The translations under genes and the position numbers were made by a program. Of a stretch of DNA of 64,000 nt, positions 43,308 to 56,300 are shown piece by piece; the stretch's first letter is position 1, and each line of letters begins with the position of its first letter. The notes below the pieces were generated by a model. That model had not been told where the DNA came from. It saw only the letters and a program-made list of their open reading frames with translations, and made no database searches. The stretch is from Amborella trichopoda. Lineage: Eukaryota > Streptophyta > Magnoliopsida > Amborellales > Amborellaceae. Where the stretch lies: assembly GCF_000471905.2 (NCBI RefSeq), contig NW_006499799.1, positions 2,590,497 to 2,654,496 on the forward strand, in the 5' to 3' direction.

Positions 43308-46300
43308 TGTTGGAGTGTATTTTTGACACTTGTTATCCCTGGTTTGCATAAGGAGGGAGCAGCTTGCGACTTAGAACTACATGAGCCAAAATGCTTGTGG
43401 ACTACTGAAGCAGTAGGCCAATAAGCCCTGATTCTGAGTATAATTCCTGATGGCCCCAGAATGGCCCCAAAATGATAAAATACGTGGCTAAGGGTCCCTT
43501 AATAATGCCCACTAAGTCTCAACGTAATTCGACGAGATCAAGGTGGATCAGATGTTACATCTATCTTCAAACTTCTGCCTTTATCATGCTAAAAAGAGAC
43601 TTTATAATTACAACCCTATTTTTGGGGCTTCAAACGATCACCGGATTTGCTTCCATTGGATTCAGAAGGTTTGAAAACCCTCAGGTACCAAGTTTCGAGT
43701 CATTCGGACACTTCTGGACCAATTTGCGGCCAACTTACCAAAAATGGTTAGGCTGCACGCAATCCTGGTCATCCTCAGAGAACCAGTTTCCATTTATGGA
43801 AATTGTGCTTCCCAATTTCAGGCTGAACGTTCCATAGTCGTATGTCCTTCATTTTGAGTGGGAACATGCCCAAAATTTGTGAGGAAGTTCGTCTCGTCGG
43901 CCCGAATGTTTTGATATATAGCTTGCCTAATGGTGTGGCTTGAGCTGAGAGAAATTGAAGAGAGAAGATTGCCATGGAAAAGAAAAAGTTGTAAGATTCA
44001 TCATCATGGGTCCCCAGTCAATAAAGCCTAACAAACAGTGGAAATTTTGAGAGTCTCAGAAATAGCCCTAGAACTGACCAATATCTTCATAAGGACTCTT
44101 AAGAGTCTCTTGCCCAGTTTTGTCGCAATATAACATGTATAAGGTAGTGCAGACTAAGAAACAGTTTCAACAGAATCAGCCTCTAGCACCCTGAAATGGA
44201 ACATATAACTAGATCTATATTTTTGGTGTCTCAATTTGTGTTGGGACCATTGCCATTAGATCCAGAATGGTTGAAAACCCCTAAAGGTCAAATTTCAGCT
44301 TGAACGGACATCCCAGGAAGATGTTATAGGTGAAAGAGCAAAACAGGAGGAGCCACACACTATTCCCGTGCGGCCACCCTGCAACTCAAGTCCATTAAAG
44401 AGGCTGTCACGACCAGTGACTTTTGACTCTTATATCTCCCTCATCTGAGATTGTATCATGCTCAAACTTTATGGAATGTGTTTGTCTCGTCGAGACGAGT
44501 GTTTCGATATGTGGCACGCCCCACGACGACGCTCGAGTGCGAAGAAAAACGAGAGAGAAGTTGCTGATCCATGAAGAAAGTACAGGAAAAATCAGCAGCA
44601 TCGTGCCACGCTCGAGTAGCCAAATCATGCCATTCGCAAGCCTGATCGACATGAAACCAATTCCATCACATGCATAAGGTCAAGTCTGAACCTCATACAT
44701 GATGAACAGTCGGATTCTACATACGAAGCGACGAAGTGACTTCAAATTTCATTGCTAGAATTCCAGATTTCGACAAAAACTTCAAAGTTGCAAAATCATT
44801 GTCCGGACATGGAAACAAGCTACGTTTGTTGCCCCGCAATCGTGACAACATGCTCAGTATGTTCTAGCGAATAAATCATAGAAAAACAGCAAGGAACGAG
44901 CATACAATCGATCCAAAGTTTCAAGGTTCATTCAAATTTCAAGTCACATAATCGTGCCCTAAAAACACGATCCATGACTTAAAGTTGGTATCAAATTGAT
45001 CGTCATGCCAAGACCTATAAGAAAACAGCCATCTTTCAATCAAACGGGCATCAGAACGACCCCATATCATCCATGAAAAATCATGTACGTTCTAGGGCAA
45101 CACAGGGGCTGTCTTGGAATTCAACAACTTGTTAAGAAGGGGCAAACCTGTCATTTTGCACCCTATTTCCTAATTTCTTTTAATTCAGTTGAATCTTAAT
45201 TTTCAGCAATTAGACTTAATTTTGATCGATCCACCCATGTTTGGGCACATTTATATATATATCACGTACCATCATTATACACAAAGGCCCTTCACAAAAG
45301 GGAATTTTTACTTAATAGAATTCCCTTTCCTTCTCATTGTTGGGTCACGTTTGGAGAGAGAGTAAGGGGAGAGAAACTCTTGGACTAGTACCCTTAGGCT
45401 CAAGGTACACGTTCCCTCTCTTCTTCTTCTTCTTTATCTGAGCCTCCCTCAGAGGCCATGCATGGCAGTGGCAGTGCTGTGCATGCCACTTTTTTTCTTT
45501 TTCTCCTTCCAGTGGTTTCACAGGTCGTGCATGGCGATGGCAGCGCCATGCGCGAGCTCCTTTTCCCCTTTTGTTTGTGTTTCTCTATCTCTCGACGCTG
45601 GTATATCCTCGACGTCTCAACGAGGAGTGCAGGTAGTGAAACTTATTGTTGTCTGCGGGCGCTTCACCCTATCGCATGACTATTGCAGGTGGCGATATCC
45701 ATCACCGTCCACGAAGGGTCGTGACAATACCCATCGCCGTCCGTGAGCTTCTCTTTTACCCTCGGTGTCCATCTTCGTGCACAGGCTCCTTTCGCGCCTC
45801 TCTACGCCTATCGCAATGCGTATGCTCCTTTTGCTTGCTCGATGCCCATCGCCGCGCACAGGCTCCTTTTGCGCCTCTTTGCCCCTATTGCCATGCACAG
45901 GCTTCTTTTGCTTGCTCGGTGCCCATCACCGTGCTTACGCTCCTTTCAGGCCTCTATATGCCTATCGCGGTGCACAGGCTTCCCTTGTGTCCTACGCTTA
46001 TCGTCGTGCTCTCCACGAGAGGTAATCACTGTATGAGTTATGAGAAGTTATCGTAGTGCTCCTCACCAGAAGTTATCGCCCTCCGCAAGGGACATGGTTC
46101 CTTCTCATGTCGCCATCGGCGATGCTTATTGCCGTCCACGATTTTCTCTCGTGTTCCACGTCTAGCGTCATGTAACTCACGGGGAGCTATCGCTGTGAGC
46201 CTCACCAAAAGCCATCGTCGCCCGCTAGGGATGTGGTGTCTTCTCATGATGCCAACGGCAAGGCCCATTGCCGTCTAGATTCTTCCTCCCTCCACTGTCT

Positions 46301-46989
46301 CGCTCTCTCTCTTCATTCCCTTTTCTTCTCTTTTTTTCTTTTTCTCTTCTCACTTGACCAAGGGTAGAATTAGTTTAGCACTACCATAGCGGTCTGACTG
46401 TCGAGCAGTATTGTCGTCTTGCTGGTCTTGAGTACCATGCCCATCTTGCTGCCACATCAGATTGGGACAGTCCTATCGGCCTCGATTTTAAGTAGTACTG
46501 TCGTCGCGTTGGTCCTGAGTACCATGCCCATCTTGCTACCACTCCGAGTTGATATCTTTCCAGCTGTCATGTTAGTCTCGCCCCTTCATCAAGTTCTCTT
46601 CTCTTTTCTAATGTTATTTGAACCTTCTACTCCATCACTCGCTCATATGAATGTGCATTTCCCTAAGACAAGGGTGGCTCCCTTTGGCTCACTTGTCATG
46701 AAAATTAACCATGTTAGTGTTGTGTAGAAAACAAGGTGATCGCAGGTCAAGGGAGGCGATTCCAAACTAGCTAAAGCAGCTGGGGGGCTTTCTTCGTGAT
46801 CTAAGAGGGAGCCAGCCCGAGTGAGTCCCAAGCCCACCTTAAATTCCTCTCTCATAGGTTGGTATACCTGCCCTTGCTCTTGAGCGAGGTTTCTGAGAGA
46901 ACGATCTCAAGTCCCGGGTTCACTAGAAACCCAACATACATGCCGTCAGATCATCTAGATCTAGAGGGTGAGATCGAGGAACCTAACCA
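43308..46989 (+). repeat. 5' LTR of the plus-strand Tat-like element
   Basis: Starts TGTTGGAGTG and ends CCTAACCA. TATA box at 45252-45262 (TATATATATAT). Leader with CTTCTTCTTCTT, then palindromic units (45455-46290) including CATGGCGATGGCAGCGCCATG at about 45528. The outer block (46640-46989) is the inverted counterpart of the 350-bp block of the other LTRs. Confidence 0.75.
45450..46290 (+). repeat. Leader array of GC-rich, partly palindromic units
   Basis: Units such as CCCATCRCCGTGCACAGGCT and CTCCTTTTGCGCCTC recur every 55-65 bp. Some units are perfect short hairpins (CATGGCG with CGCCATG, 7-nt loop). Open frames of 70-136 codons here are read-through of the array in several phases and lack any domain. 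Confidence 0.6.
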
Positions 46990-47570
46990 GCTCCCTGCAT
47001 TGGTGGCACATCAGCCGTCGCACACCACATGCACCTTGCTACCGGCAATGACTTGCCGGTCCCACTGCTCGGGGCAGTCACAAGGCCACCCCCTTCTCTT
47101 CTGCAGCTAGCGATCCATTTGTCGTCGCTCTTGAGGGTTGCCACAAGGCAACCGCTCATTCTCTTCCACCTCGAGTCCTCATAGCGAGAAGCTCAACACA
47201 TCGAGGAGGAGGATCTAAAACCTCCATCCCTCACACAAGCACCAAGGCTCGTGGTTCATCCACTTGAGCTACACACCGGGGCAACCCTCAGGTCGCTTCG
47301 GGTCATCGTCAGGGTTTGAATCTCCTCGGACCTGACCTTGAACGTTCTGTTCATATGCATTGCACTTCTTGGGGTAGCCCTGTCATCGTGCCTCCCCAAG
47401 CACACGAGAGACGACCTTCTCGTCATCCCTCCTAGCACATGCATGTTCACCCCATGAGAAAGGGTCACATGGCCATTTCCTCACAAACACCTACTGGCGG
47501 CATCAGAATTTCTAAGCCCAAAACTGTCTCTCCAGCCCGGGATATTCCCCAGGTCATCTAAAGGCCCTAT
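46990..47570 (+). other. 5' untranslated region of the plus-strand element
   Basis: GC-rich sequence between the 5' LTR and the first gag block. I could not identify a standard primer-binding site at its start. No coding domain is recognised. Confidence 0.45.
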
Positions 47571-47573
47571 TCA

Positions 47574-50282
47574 ATGGGCGCACATGCACCGGTGCCAGGA
47601 TCTACACTGAGCTCCCGACCGGAAGGCCACTGGCCGTCGATTCCTCCTCCATTTGCCCCACTGCTTCTGATGAAACCTTTGCAGACGTGGTATTCGAAAG
47701 TCTTCCCCAAGAGTACCATCCTGCAATACCCTCTTCAAGCCCATGCTCCCCCTAGAGTTCGAAGGCAGACACGGGGTAAAACTCCCTTCACTGCCGAAAC
47801 CTTCCTTCGTCCTTCTCTCACTAGGTCAGGACAGTCTAAAAAGGCCAAATTGACTGTCGTTGACAGCCCCTATCCCTACCTCAGCTCATGAAAGTAGCCC
47901 TAACCTGCTTGAAGAAAGCCGACCGTTCCCAATCACGGTCTAGTTCTCGGTTCTGGAAGAAAATACACCAGAACTTGAGGACCAAGCATGAGCATGGCGT
48001 ACGGATTGCACCAAAGAAGAGGCTTGGATGGTCCGGGGCAAGCAGTCCTCCCAATCCCTTATGCGAGAACCCTTTTTACCCATTAATGACGGCAACCAAG
48101 CCCGAAGAAAGAGGGGTAGAAACTTGTGTAGTCATCACCGTTGTTGGTGATGACCCAAGCTAGCAACACCCACAGTCCCAAGAACGTCGCGAACTGATCC
48201 TTACTCAGTTTGCCTTCAGGACTCCAGCTCAGTCAGAGCAAACCCACCCCTGCTGACTGGTGTCTCATACCCAATTCACCGAATATCCAAGGCTCCAACC
48301 TTACAAGGAGCCTCTTCCCATGAAGAGAGAGTTATTGTGATGGTCATCGAGCAGCCCGGTGACGAATCTCAAGAGAGGCTGACCTGGCTCGAAGATATGA
48401 TAAAACATATGATGGAAAAGGTCGAACGGATGGAAAACGCCAGGCCCCCTGTGAATTCATCTCACCATTAGGATAATTCTCCACAGCTTACCCACCCACT
48501 TGAAGAACCTCCAAGGCAGCCGCCTCCTCTTAGCTTTCATGATCATTCTTCCCCACGTCAGGTCACACAAGTCGACATTCATACTATGGTTAGCCATAGC
48601 CTGTGGGAGAGGCAGATCCCCGGGATGTGAGAGATGTCCCTTTACCAAAAGCCTTACCCCTCCTACATCTACTTGCTCCCTTTTCCGCCTAATTACCAGA
48701 AAGGGATATTCCCCGTCTTCAACAACACAAGTTCTCCCTGTCAGCACATTGCTCACTACACCTCGGCATGTTAAGAGATGGCTACTGACAGGAGGCTCCT
48801 CCTTCGCTCGTTCGAGACCCTTGATGGGCCGACATTTCAATAGTATGCCTAGCTTCCTCCAAACTCAGTCCAAACATGGGAAGATATTTAGTGTTTCTTC
48901 TACAGGCGCTTCTACTAGGTCGAAAAGGAGGTGCAAACAATCGAGGTCCTCACTATGACACAGGGCTCGGAGGAGCCGGTGGATCATTTCATTGCAAGAT
49001 GGAGAGACCTAGCTGCCTACCAAACCAACTCCATGCCTGAGATTGACGCCATCCAAACCTGTGTGTGTAACATGCAGCCGGAGATCTCCTTGCATGTCAA
49101 AGCTTCAAATGCCACCACTATGTCGGATATGATCTGTAAGTCAGTCCGTATAAAGAGCCTCTTTAAGCACCATGGTGGGCTCCAAACACAATCACCAAGT
49201 GGCAGAAACAACTGGTATTTCGATAACTCTCACCCTAATTCCAAGGCAACCAGCAAAGAGGGGCAATTAGTGTCATCGTTACCGTCTCGGATCCTAAGAA
49301 ATCCCCATCCCAAACTTTGAATTTCTTCAAAGTGGTGCCCCCCACCAATACCCAAGGGACACCTCAAGTGGAGCAACAACAACCCCAAGCCTATAATAAA
49401 GTACCTCCCCCTCCGAACCTCTACCAAAAAGACTACTGGGAAGAAAGAAGGAACAAAGTATACAACTTCAATAAGGAGTGGGTCTCTGCCTTACTCCGAA
49501 TGTTGCTACAACTAGAAATGATCGCCTTACCCAAGGGACACCTCAAGTGGAGCAACAACAACCCCAAGCCTATAATAAAGTACCTCCCCCTCCGAACCTC
49601 TACCAAAAAGACTACTGAGAAGAAAGAAGGAACAAAGTATACAACTTCAATAAGGAGTGGGTCTCTGCCTTACTCCGAATGTTGCTGCAACTAGAAATGA
49701 TCGCCTTACCCAATATAAGGAAGCCGAAAGAGGTTGAACTTGTCACCCGCAGAAATTATTGTGCCTATCATAGGATGCTGAGGCATTCTAGTCAGGAATG
49801 TTTCACTCTCAAATACCATATCTAGGCTTTAATTCAAAGGGGATAGATTCAGTTGGATGCCCTAAAAAATGCCTTCGGGGCAACTGAGGCATCCCACATG
49901 GCGGCAACGCATGTAGAGGGGCAAATAGGTTACTCTGATGAACTACCGTGCACTGTTCATTAGGAAGATCCAAGAGGGGATCATTACGATGCGACCATCA
50001 AGGCAGCCTAACCGTGTTGCCCGAGGGACTGAACACCTCTGGTGTCCTTACCACCTGGTACACGGCCACGAGTTGACTGAATGCTTTGCATTTCGGGCCT
50101 TAGTACAAGAGAAGGTCCGAAGGTGGCCTTCACGGTTGAAACCTTGGTCACTATTTCTGAAAACAATGCTCAAGAGGCCACCCAGGCACGAACCTCTTGT
50201 ATTGAAGTGCCGTTTAATTTTATTGAATTGGGCGAGCCTTCTACTTCTCGACCATGGCAGATCTATCGAGGGAGAAATTGAA
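47574..50282 (+). pseudogene. gag remnant of the plus-strand Tat-like element
   Basis: Blocks in order: TWYSKVFPKSTILQYP (47675), NPFYPLMTATKPEERGVETC (48065), VEVQTIEVL-like sequence with TMTQGSEEPVDHFIARWRDL (48950), EIDAIQTCVCNMQPEISLH and ICKSVRIKSLFKHH (49080-49170), and the His/Cys block WCPYHLVHGHELTEC (50040). All have counterparts in the minus-strand Tat element at 33.4-35.9 kb, so the two elements are relatives. Broken copy. Confidence 0.78.
49350..49708 (+). repeat. Tandem duplication of a 179-bp segment inside gag
   Basis: ACCCAAGGGACACCTCAAG at 49350 recurs at 49529. The two copies differ at only a few positions by eye, so this duplication is much younger than the element itself. 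Confidence 0.92.
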
Positions 50283-50659
50283 TGAAATCCATGAGAAGGG
50301 AGGCAATTCGCCAAGCACAGCCAGCAACTAAGCCTCATGATCCCAGTGGGCTTATGCCAGCCTAGGGAAGGAGTAAGAAGAGATGAATACCGAGGGCCGC
50401 TCATCGAAGGAGGAAAGCCCTTCAGCCCCCAGTTGAGGCTGAATTCCTTTTGCCCGTCCCTCCACTGCTGACACTGCATGACTTCATTCTCAAGCTAATC
50501 ACTGTCGCCGACCAAGGTTCACCAAATAGTTGAGAAAGGATTTTATCGTCCGATAAGGGTGACGACACCCCGAAACAACCACCTACCATCTAAACCCGTT
50601 CCACCGCCTACCGTACCACCAAAACCCGTGGCGGGCCTAGGACCTCAAGGTGTGACGAC

Positions 50660-51655
50660 GACAAAATCAAGTACGATGTGGTCAGGCACCTAAGGAAACT
50701 CCCAGCTCTGCTTAGCGTTTATGATGCCTTGATGCTCTCAAGAGACTATCGCATGGCCCTGGTCCAAGGCCTCTCTTCTCTCAAGGTATATGATAAGGAA
50801 GTGGATCCTACAATCATGAACAACTGCATGGCCGTCCCCTTCTTCAATGACGAGCTCCTATTAGCAGGAAAATTCCACAATCGGCCCCTCTTCATGATCG
50901 GTTAACTACATGCACACCCCATCAATCGAATCATGCTAGATGGGGGATCTATGGTAAACCTCATTTCGAGAAGGATTCTTACCTGCCTAGGGTTGGGATT
51001 TAACGATCTCACACCGACAAGCATCACGATTCAAGGATTCAACCTGTCAGGAGAAAAGCCGGTTAGCACTATTCACCTCGCTCTCAAGATTGGTGAGCTA
51101 AACGATTACGCTTATTTCATGTAATTGATACCGACACCTCTTATAAAGTGTTACTCGGGCGGCTGTGGATGCATGACCAAGGGGTGGTTTTGTCCACACT
51201 CCACAAATGCTTTAAGTACAGCCAGGACAGGAGACAGTACACGATCAATGCTAATGAAGGACCTTTCTCCATCACCGTGACACATTACGCAGATGCAAAG
51301 TACTACTTCGTGGACCCGGTGCCACCTCGAGAGTCAGAGGTTGGTAACCGAGGATCCAGGAAGAAGGTGGAAGCATCCCCTCATGAGGATGCCGAATATG
51401 TAGGATGGCTACTCTTGGGAATGTTCAAGGAAGAAGAGAAGAGTGGTAAACTCCTCCCTCTAACCCCTATCGAACCAAATGTCCCTCGTCTTCTTTTGAA
51501 AATGTCACCCACCGATTGTAAAATGGAGGCCTCGCCTCCCACTTCTTCACTTCCAGAACCACCCTCGTCGACAGTTAAGTCGGTGACCTCTGCTAAACAT
51601 GGAGAAGCCATGGGGGTTGACGCCTTGATGCAAGGGTCACTTACACACTAGACCA
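50660..51655 (+). pseudogene. Retropepsin-like protease region of the plus-strand element
   Basis: MLDGGSMVNLISRRIL (50933) is at the position of the D-x-G-S-x-x-N-L retropepsin active site usual in Tat elements. It is followed by SITIQGFNLSGEK (51025), and by KVLLGRLWMHDQGVV then STLHKCFKY (51150-51220), the conserved LGRxWIHxxxAVPSTLHQxLKF block. The upstream part, from 50680, holds RKLPALLSVYDALM. Protease would process the polyprotein. Broken copy. Confidence 0.78.
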
Positions 51656-52219
51656 TCAGAAGGTCTTGCACATCCCTATCCCACTCCTCGAGGCAGAAGT
51701 GGCGTGTCAACCAGACTGCAAAATCCTCTGCATTTCGGACTCCCTAAGGATGGGAGAGACTTCTCATCCGACTCAAGGGCTAGCCCATGTGTGTGACTCT
51801 TTAAGAGTCTTAAAATAGTAGAGGAGAAGCCAGATGAGGATCCTTCTCCTTATCATAAGATCAGGTTGTTCTTGCTGAGCTAAAGAAGGAAGTTCAAGGC
51901 CTTCAAAGCCAATTCGAGGCCATTCACAAAGGGAAGGCCAAGATGGAGAAAGCCCCCCTAGCAAGGTTTGTGGTAGAGACCAAAGGTCATGATAAGTGGG
52001 TGCGGGGCATTAAAGTCGTTTTCTCATCCAGAGGCCAGATTCTCCCCCGATTGGAGTCTTTACAGTCAATAGGCTCATCACATCATGAGGACAATGGAGT
52101 ATGACCCTCTAGTCGAAAAGGAGGTAATTGCTCCCTTCAAGGTCATTAGGATTGCTGCTGCTCAACACGACACAAGGAAAGGAATCGAGTACTCTACCTC
52201 TTCTCATCTCCCCCTCTAG

Positions 52220-52510
52220 AAAGACGGACACAATGAAAACCCGAAAGGGCGTTGTGGGTAAAAAAGTCAAAATAACATGATGGAGCACGAAAGCATCATC
52301 AGTTATCGTGAGCAAAAATCGTCAACAAATAAAAACACGGACATGATGAAAACTCGAAAGAGCCTCATGGGCAAAAACGTCTAAAGAAAAATAAAAGAAA
52401 AAACGACAGGGCATGATAACACCATCAGTTATCATGGGCAAAAATCATCTAAAAAAATGGGCACAATGAAAACTCGAGAGGGCATCGTGAGTAAAAATAA
52501 AAGTACTAAA
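52220..52510 (+). repeat. Array of ATGAAAACYCGAAAG units with hairpins
   Basis: Units close to GACAYRATGAAAACYCGARAG followed by CRTGGGCAAAAA occur at about 52228, 52339 and 52459. Between them lie palindromes, the best being CATGATAAC (52412-52420) with GTTATCATG (52428-52436), a perfect 9-bp stem with a 7-nt loop. Related units recur at 58775-58960. Non-coding. Confidence 0.65.
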
Positions 52511-53345
52511 AAGGTAAATGACAGACGTGGTGTAAAAGCCACTGGCAAAAGTACCACAAAAAATATTCCAAGTTTCTACGAAAACCAGAAATGGCGCATA
52601 CCTCAAGACCTTAAACGAAAACCCAAAAAGGGGTGTTTAAGTCAAAGGTTGCACATTTGGGTAAATTTATCTATAAGGAGGTCCTTGAGGGCTTACAAGC
52701 TCCCTGAAAGATGGAGATAAGAGGCACAAGGCATGAGAAAAGTCGAATGAAAAAGATGTTTCATTTATATTATCAAATTTTATGTACAAGCATTTGTATA
52801 CAAAAAGAAGAAAAAATGGATAAATGAAGCTACATCGACCTTCGCTCTGCTGCAAACCATGGACAGAGGAGGAGCATGAAGGAGGTCGGTCCTATCCAAG
52901 GATTTTACCCTCATAGCTATGCCTCCTCCTCCAGAAGGCGATCCCCTCTAAGAGCCTTTTTCACCTTCCTGAAAAAGGTCTCTTGCTCTTCCTTGAACTC
53001 CTTCGAGGAAGGCAAATGGGAGGTCCAAGTTGAGGCCAGCCGTTGCGATCCGAGCCGAGCCATCCACTAGCTATTGCAATTCGGGCCGAACCATATTCGC
53101 AGCCTCGATTGCCTTGACAAAACCCTCGATCCTCGTGCTTTATAAACCACCATGGAATGGTCGCTAAAGCTTTCCACCAACGGCTAACGCTTCGTGCATT
53201 TACAAGGACGACTGTCATCCTAGCAGCCGTCTTGATGCCTTGCCTACCAAGTAGTCGCACCCCTAGACTGCCGAACGTGCCCCTTTAAGGTACTGAGTGT
53301 GTCTGTTGACCAAGCCACCGAACTGACGCATCTCCCACACATGTG
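52511..53345 (+). other. Non-coding spacer of the plus-strand element
   Basis: No reverse transcriptase or integrase motif in any frame. A word at about 52745 (AAAAGATGTTTCATTTATATT then TGTACAAGCA) resembles the sequence just after integrase in the minus-strand Tat element (about 29480, minus strand). This suggests that gag-protease is joined directly to the post-integrase region. Confidence 0.45.
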
Positions 53346-56300
53346 TGGTTAGGTGCCTCGATCTCACCTTCCGAGTCGGGATGACCTGGTGGCACATGTC
53401 TCAAGTTTCAAGAGAACCTGAAACTTCAGACCGCTCCCTCGAGAACCTTGTTACAAAACAAGGGTAGGTATACCAATCGATGAGAGAGGAATTTAATGTG
53501 AGGCATGATACTTCTCACCTGGATCCATGACTCACTCGGGCTGACTCGGGTGGGCGCCCTCTTAGATCACATCGAAAAGCCCCCCAGTCCTACAACCGGT
53601 TCAGAATTGCCTCCTTTGACCTGTACTCTCATGTTTTTGCAAGCACACGCACACAGTTAATTTACAAGACAAGTGGGCCATGGGACCCACCTTATCTTTA
53701 GGCGAAGGCACACAGGATGCGCATTCAAGGAAGAAAGGGAAGGAATGAGATGAAGATTGAGGTGATAAGAGGAAAAGGGAGAAATAGGATAGCGGGAAGA
53801 GAAGAGAAGAGAAGAAAGAAAAATTTGACCAGGTGGCTAGATTGACACAGTAGTTAGACCAGTTCGGTGATTGACCTGGCGTGATCGCAAGACGAGCATG
53901 GAAGCATAAATCGACACGACGACAATACTACTCAACGACAGAACTAACATCGACAAGCCTAACACAATGGCTAAGCTGTCGTGGCACCAAGATGACCATG
54001 GTAACTCAAACCGGCACGACGGGATACTACTCGATGATGGGACTACCATGACAGTGTTAATCTTAGCATCCCTTGGTCAAACGAAAGAGGACAAAAGGAA
54101 GAAGAGAGAGAAGAAAGAATGAGGGAGAGAGAGAAAAAGAAGAGAGAAAAGTGAGAAAAGAGAAGAAAGAAGAGAGAGAAAAGAGAAGAGAGAAAAGAGA
54201 GATGAGAGGGAAGAGAGAAGAAAGGGAAGAGAGAAGAAAGAAAAGAGAAAAGAAGAGAGATTAGAAGAACAAAGAGAAAGGAGAGAAGAAAGAAAAGAGA
54301 GGAAGAAGAGAAATAAGAGAGATTAAAAGAAGAGAGAGAAAGAAGAGAGTGAAAGAAGGAAGAGAGAGGAGAAAGATTGGAAGAAGAGAGAGAAAGGAGA
54401 GAGAAGAAAGAAGAGAGAGAGAAAGAAAAGAGAAAATAATGAAGAAAGGGAGAAGAGAGAGAACATGACAAGAAGCATGGACGATAATGGGATTTTATTG
54501 TCCATGACAAAGGAGAGAGAAGAAAGACAGATGCATGGACGGTGATGGGGTTCCGCCATCCATGACAAAGGAGAGAGAAAGAGGGGAGGAGCATGGACCA
54601 TGATGGATCCCGGTGTCCATGATAAAGGAGAGAGAAAGAAGGAAGAAGCATGGACAATGATGGGTTCCACCGTTCTTGACAAAGGAGAGAGAATAAGAAA
54701 GAACATGGATGGCAATAGGTTCCGCCGTCCATGATAGGAAAGAGAGAACATGAGCAGCAATAAGCTCTGCCATCCATGACAAAAGAGAGAAAGAGAAAAC
54801 ATAAACGACGATAGGCTTTACCATCCATGACAGGAGAGAGAGAATGGAGAACATGGACGACGACAGACTCTGCCGTCCATGATAGGAGAGAGAACGAAGG
54901 AAAGATAAAATATAGTCTACGTTAGGTTCTACCATCTATGATGAGAGGAGAGAGTTAGGGGAGAGAGAAGAAAAGATACGCACGGTGATAGGTATTACGG
55001 TGTGTGTTAGAACGGACTCGGACATGACCTGGGCCACCACTCGGGAAAGGGCCTGATTCAATGTCCTTGTCAAGGAATAGGGAAGAAATGTCACGGGCTG
55101 CGATGGACATTGTTGTGCACGACAGGAGGGAAAAGGAACTCAGACAGAGGCTTGACCCGCCACTCGGGTTAAGGCCCGGCTCACTATGCATGTTTCAAAG
55201 ATAAGAAAAGCAGGTGGATGTCATTCTCGGCGATGGGCATCGTCATGCATGACTAGAGAGGAGAGAGAAAGGAAAGAATAAAGAGAGAGAAGGATAGATA
55301 GAAAGCAGAGAGAATGGGAGATAGAGAAGAGGAAAGAGAGAGAGAGAAGGAAAGGGAAAGAAGAAGATGAGGAAAGAGAGGGGATACGAGAGGAAAGAGA
55401 ATAGAGAGAAAAGAGGAAAGTAGGGCACGAAAGTCATGCATGGCAGTGTCTACTGCCATGTATGTTGAGAGTGAAGAGAGAGGCAGAAAGAGGAAGAAAG
55501 AGAGAGAAAGAAAGAAAAAGTGGGAGAAAGAGAGAGAGAGACACGCACAACGATGGTTACTGCCATGTGTGTTTGAGGCAGGGAGGAAAGAGAGAAAGAA
55601 GAAAAAGAAGAGAGGGAAAGAATGAAGAGAGGAGAGAGAAGAGAGGAGGAGAGAGAAAGTTGAGGAGAGAAAGAAGAGGGGGAGAAAATTACCTTCATCG
55701 AGGGGTGCCATACTTTTTATTCTCTCTCCTCTCTCTCTCTCTCTCTTGGACATGCCCACAATTTCAATGTAAAACTCTTAAATTTTATTCATGAGATTGA
55801 AGCCCTTTACAATTAGGTTTAGCATGTATTTATAGACTTGAGCCCAAAACAAGGGTGAATGCTCAAAATCTAACCTAATTGATGATAATTACAATATATT
55901 TGAATTAAAATAAAATCTAAAAAGAGGGACAAAATGATGGTTTTACCCTTGCCCAATAGTACACAAAATTTCAAAACAGTCCCTGTTGCTACCCTAGAAT
56001 GTGCGTCATCCTCCATGGATGATTCGGGGTTGCTCCAGTGCCCGTTTTGTAAAAATATGATTACTTTCTCATTGGGCTCGACATGACAATCAATTTGGTA
56101 CCAGCTTTGAGACACGAATCGTATTTTTAGGCCACGATCATGTGACTTGAAATGTGCACGAATCTTGAAAACTTTTGATCGATAGTGAGCTCGTTTCTTG
56201 ATGTATTTATTTGGTTTCTTCACTGAATTGCACTGAACATGTCGTCACGATCGCGTTGCAATAAACACAGCTTGATTTCTTGCCCCAACGAAGATTTTAC

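Noticed and set aside
46859-47110. 83-codon frame on the plus strand
   Set aside because: Spans the LTR outer block and the untranslated region; no domain.
54043-54935. Overlapping frames of 146-261 codons on the minus strand
   Set aside because: Read-through of the GA-rich tract and hairpin array of the nested solo LTR; open in several phases at once.
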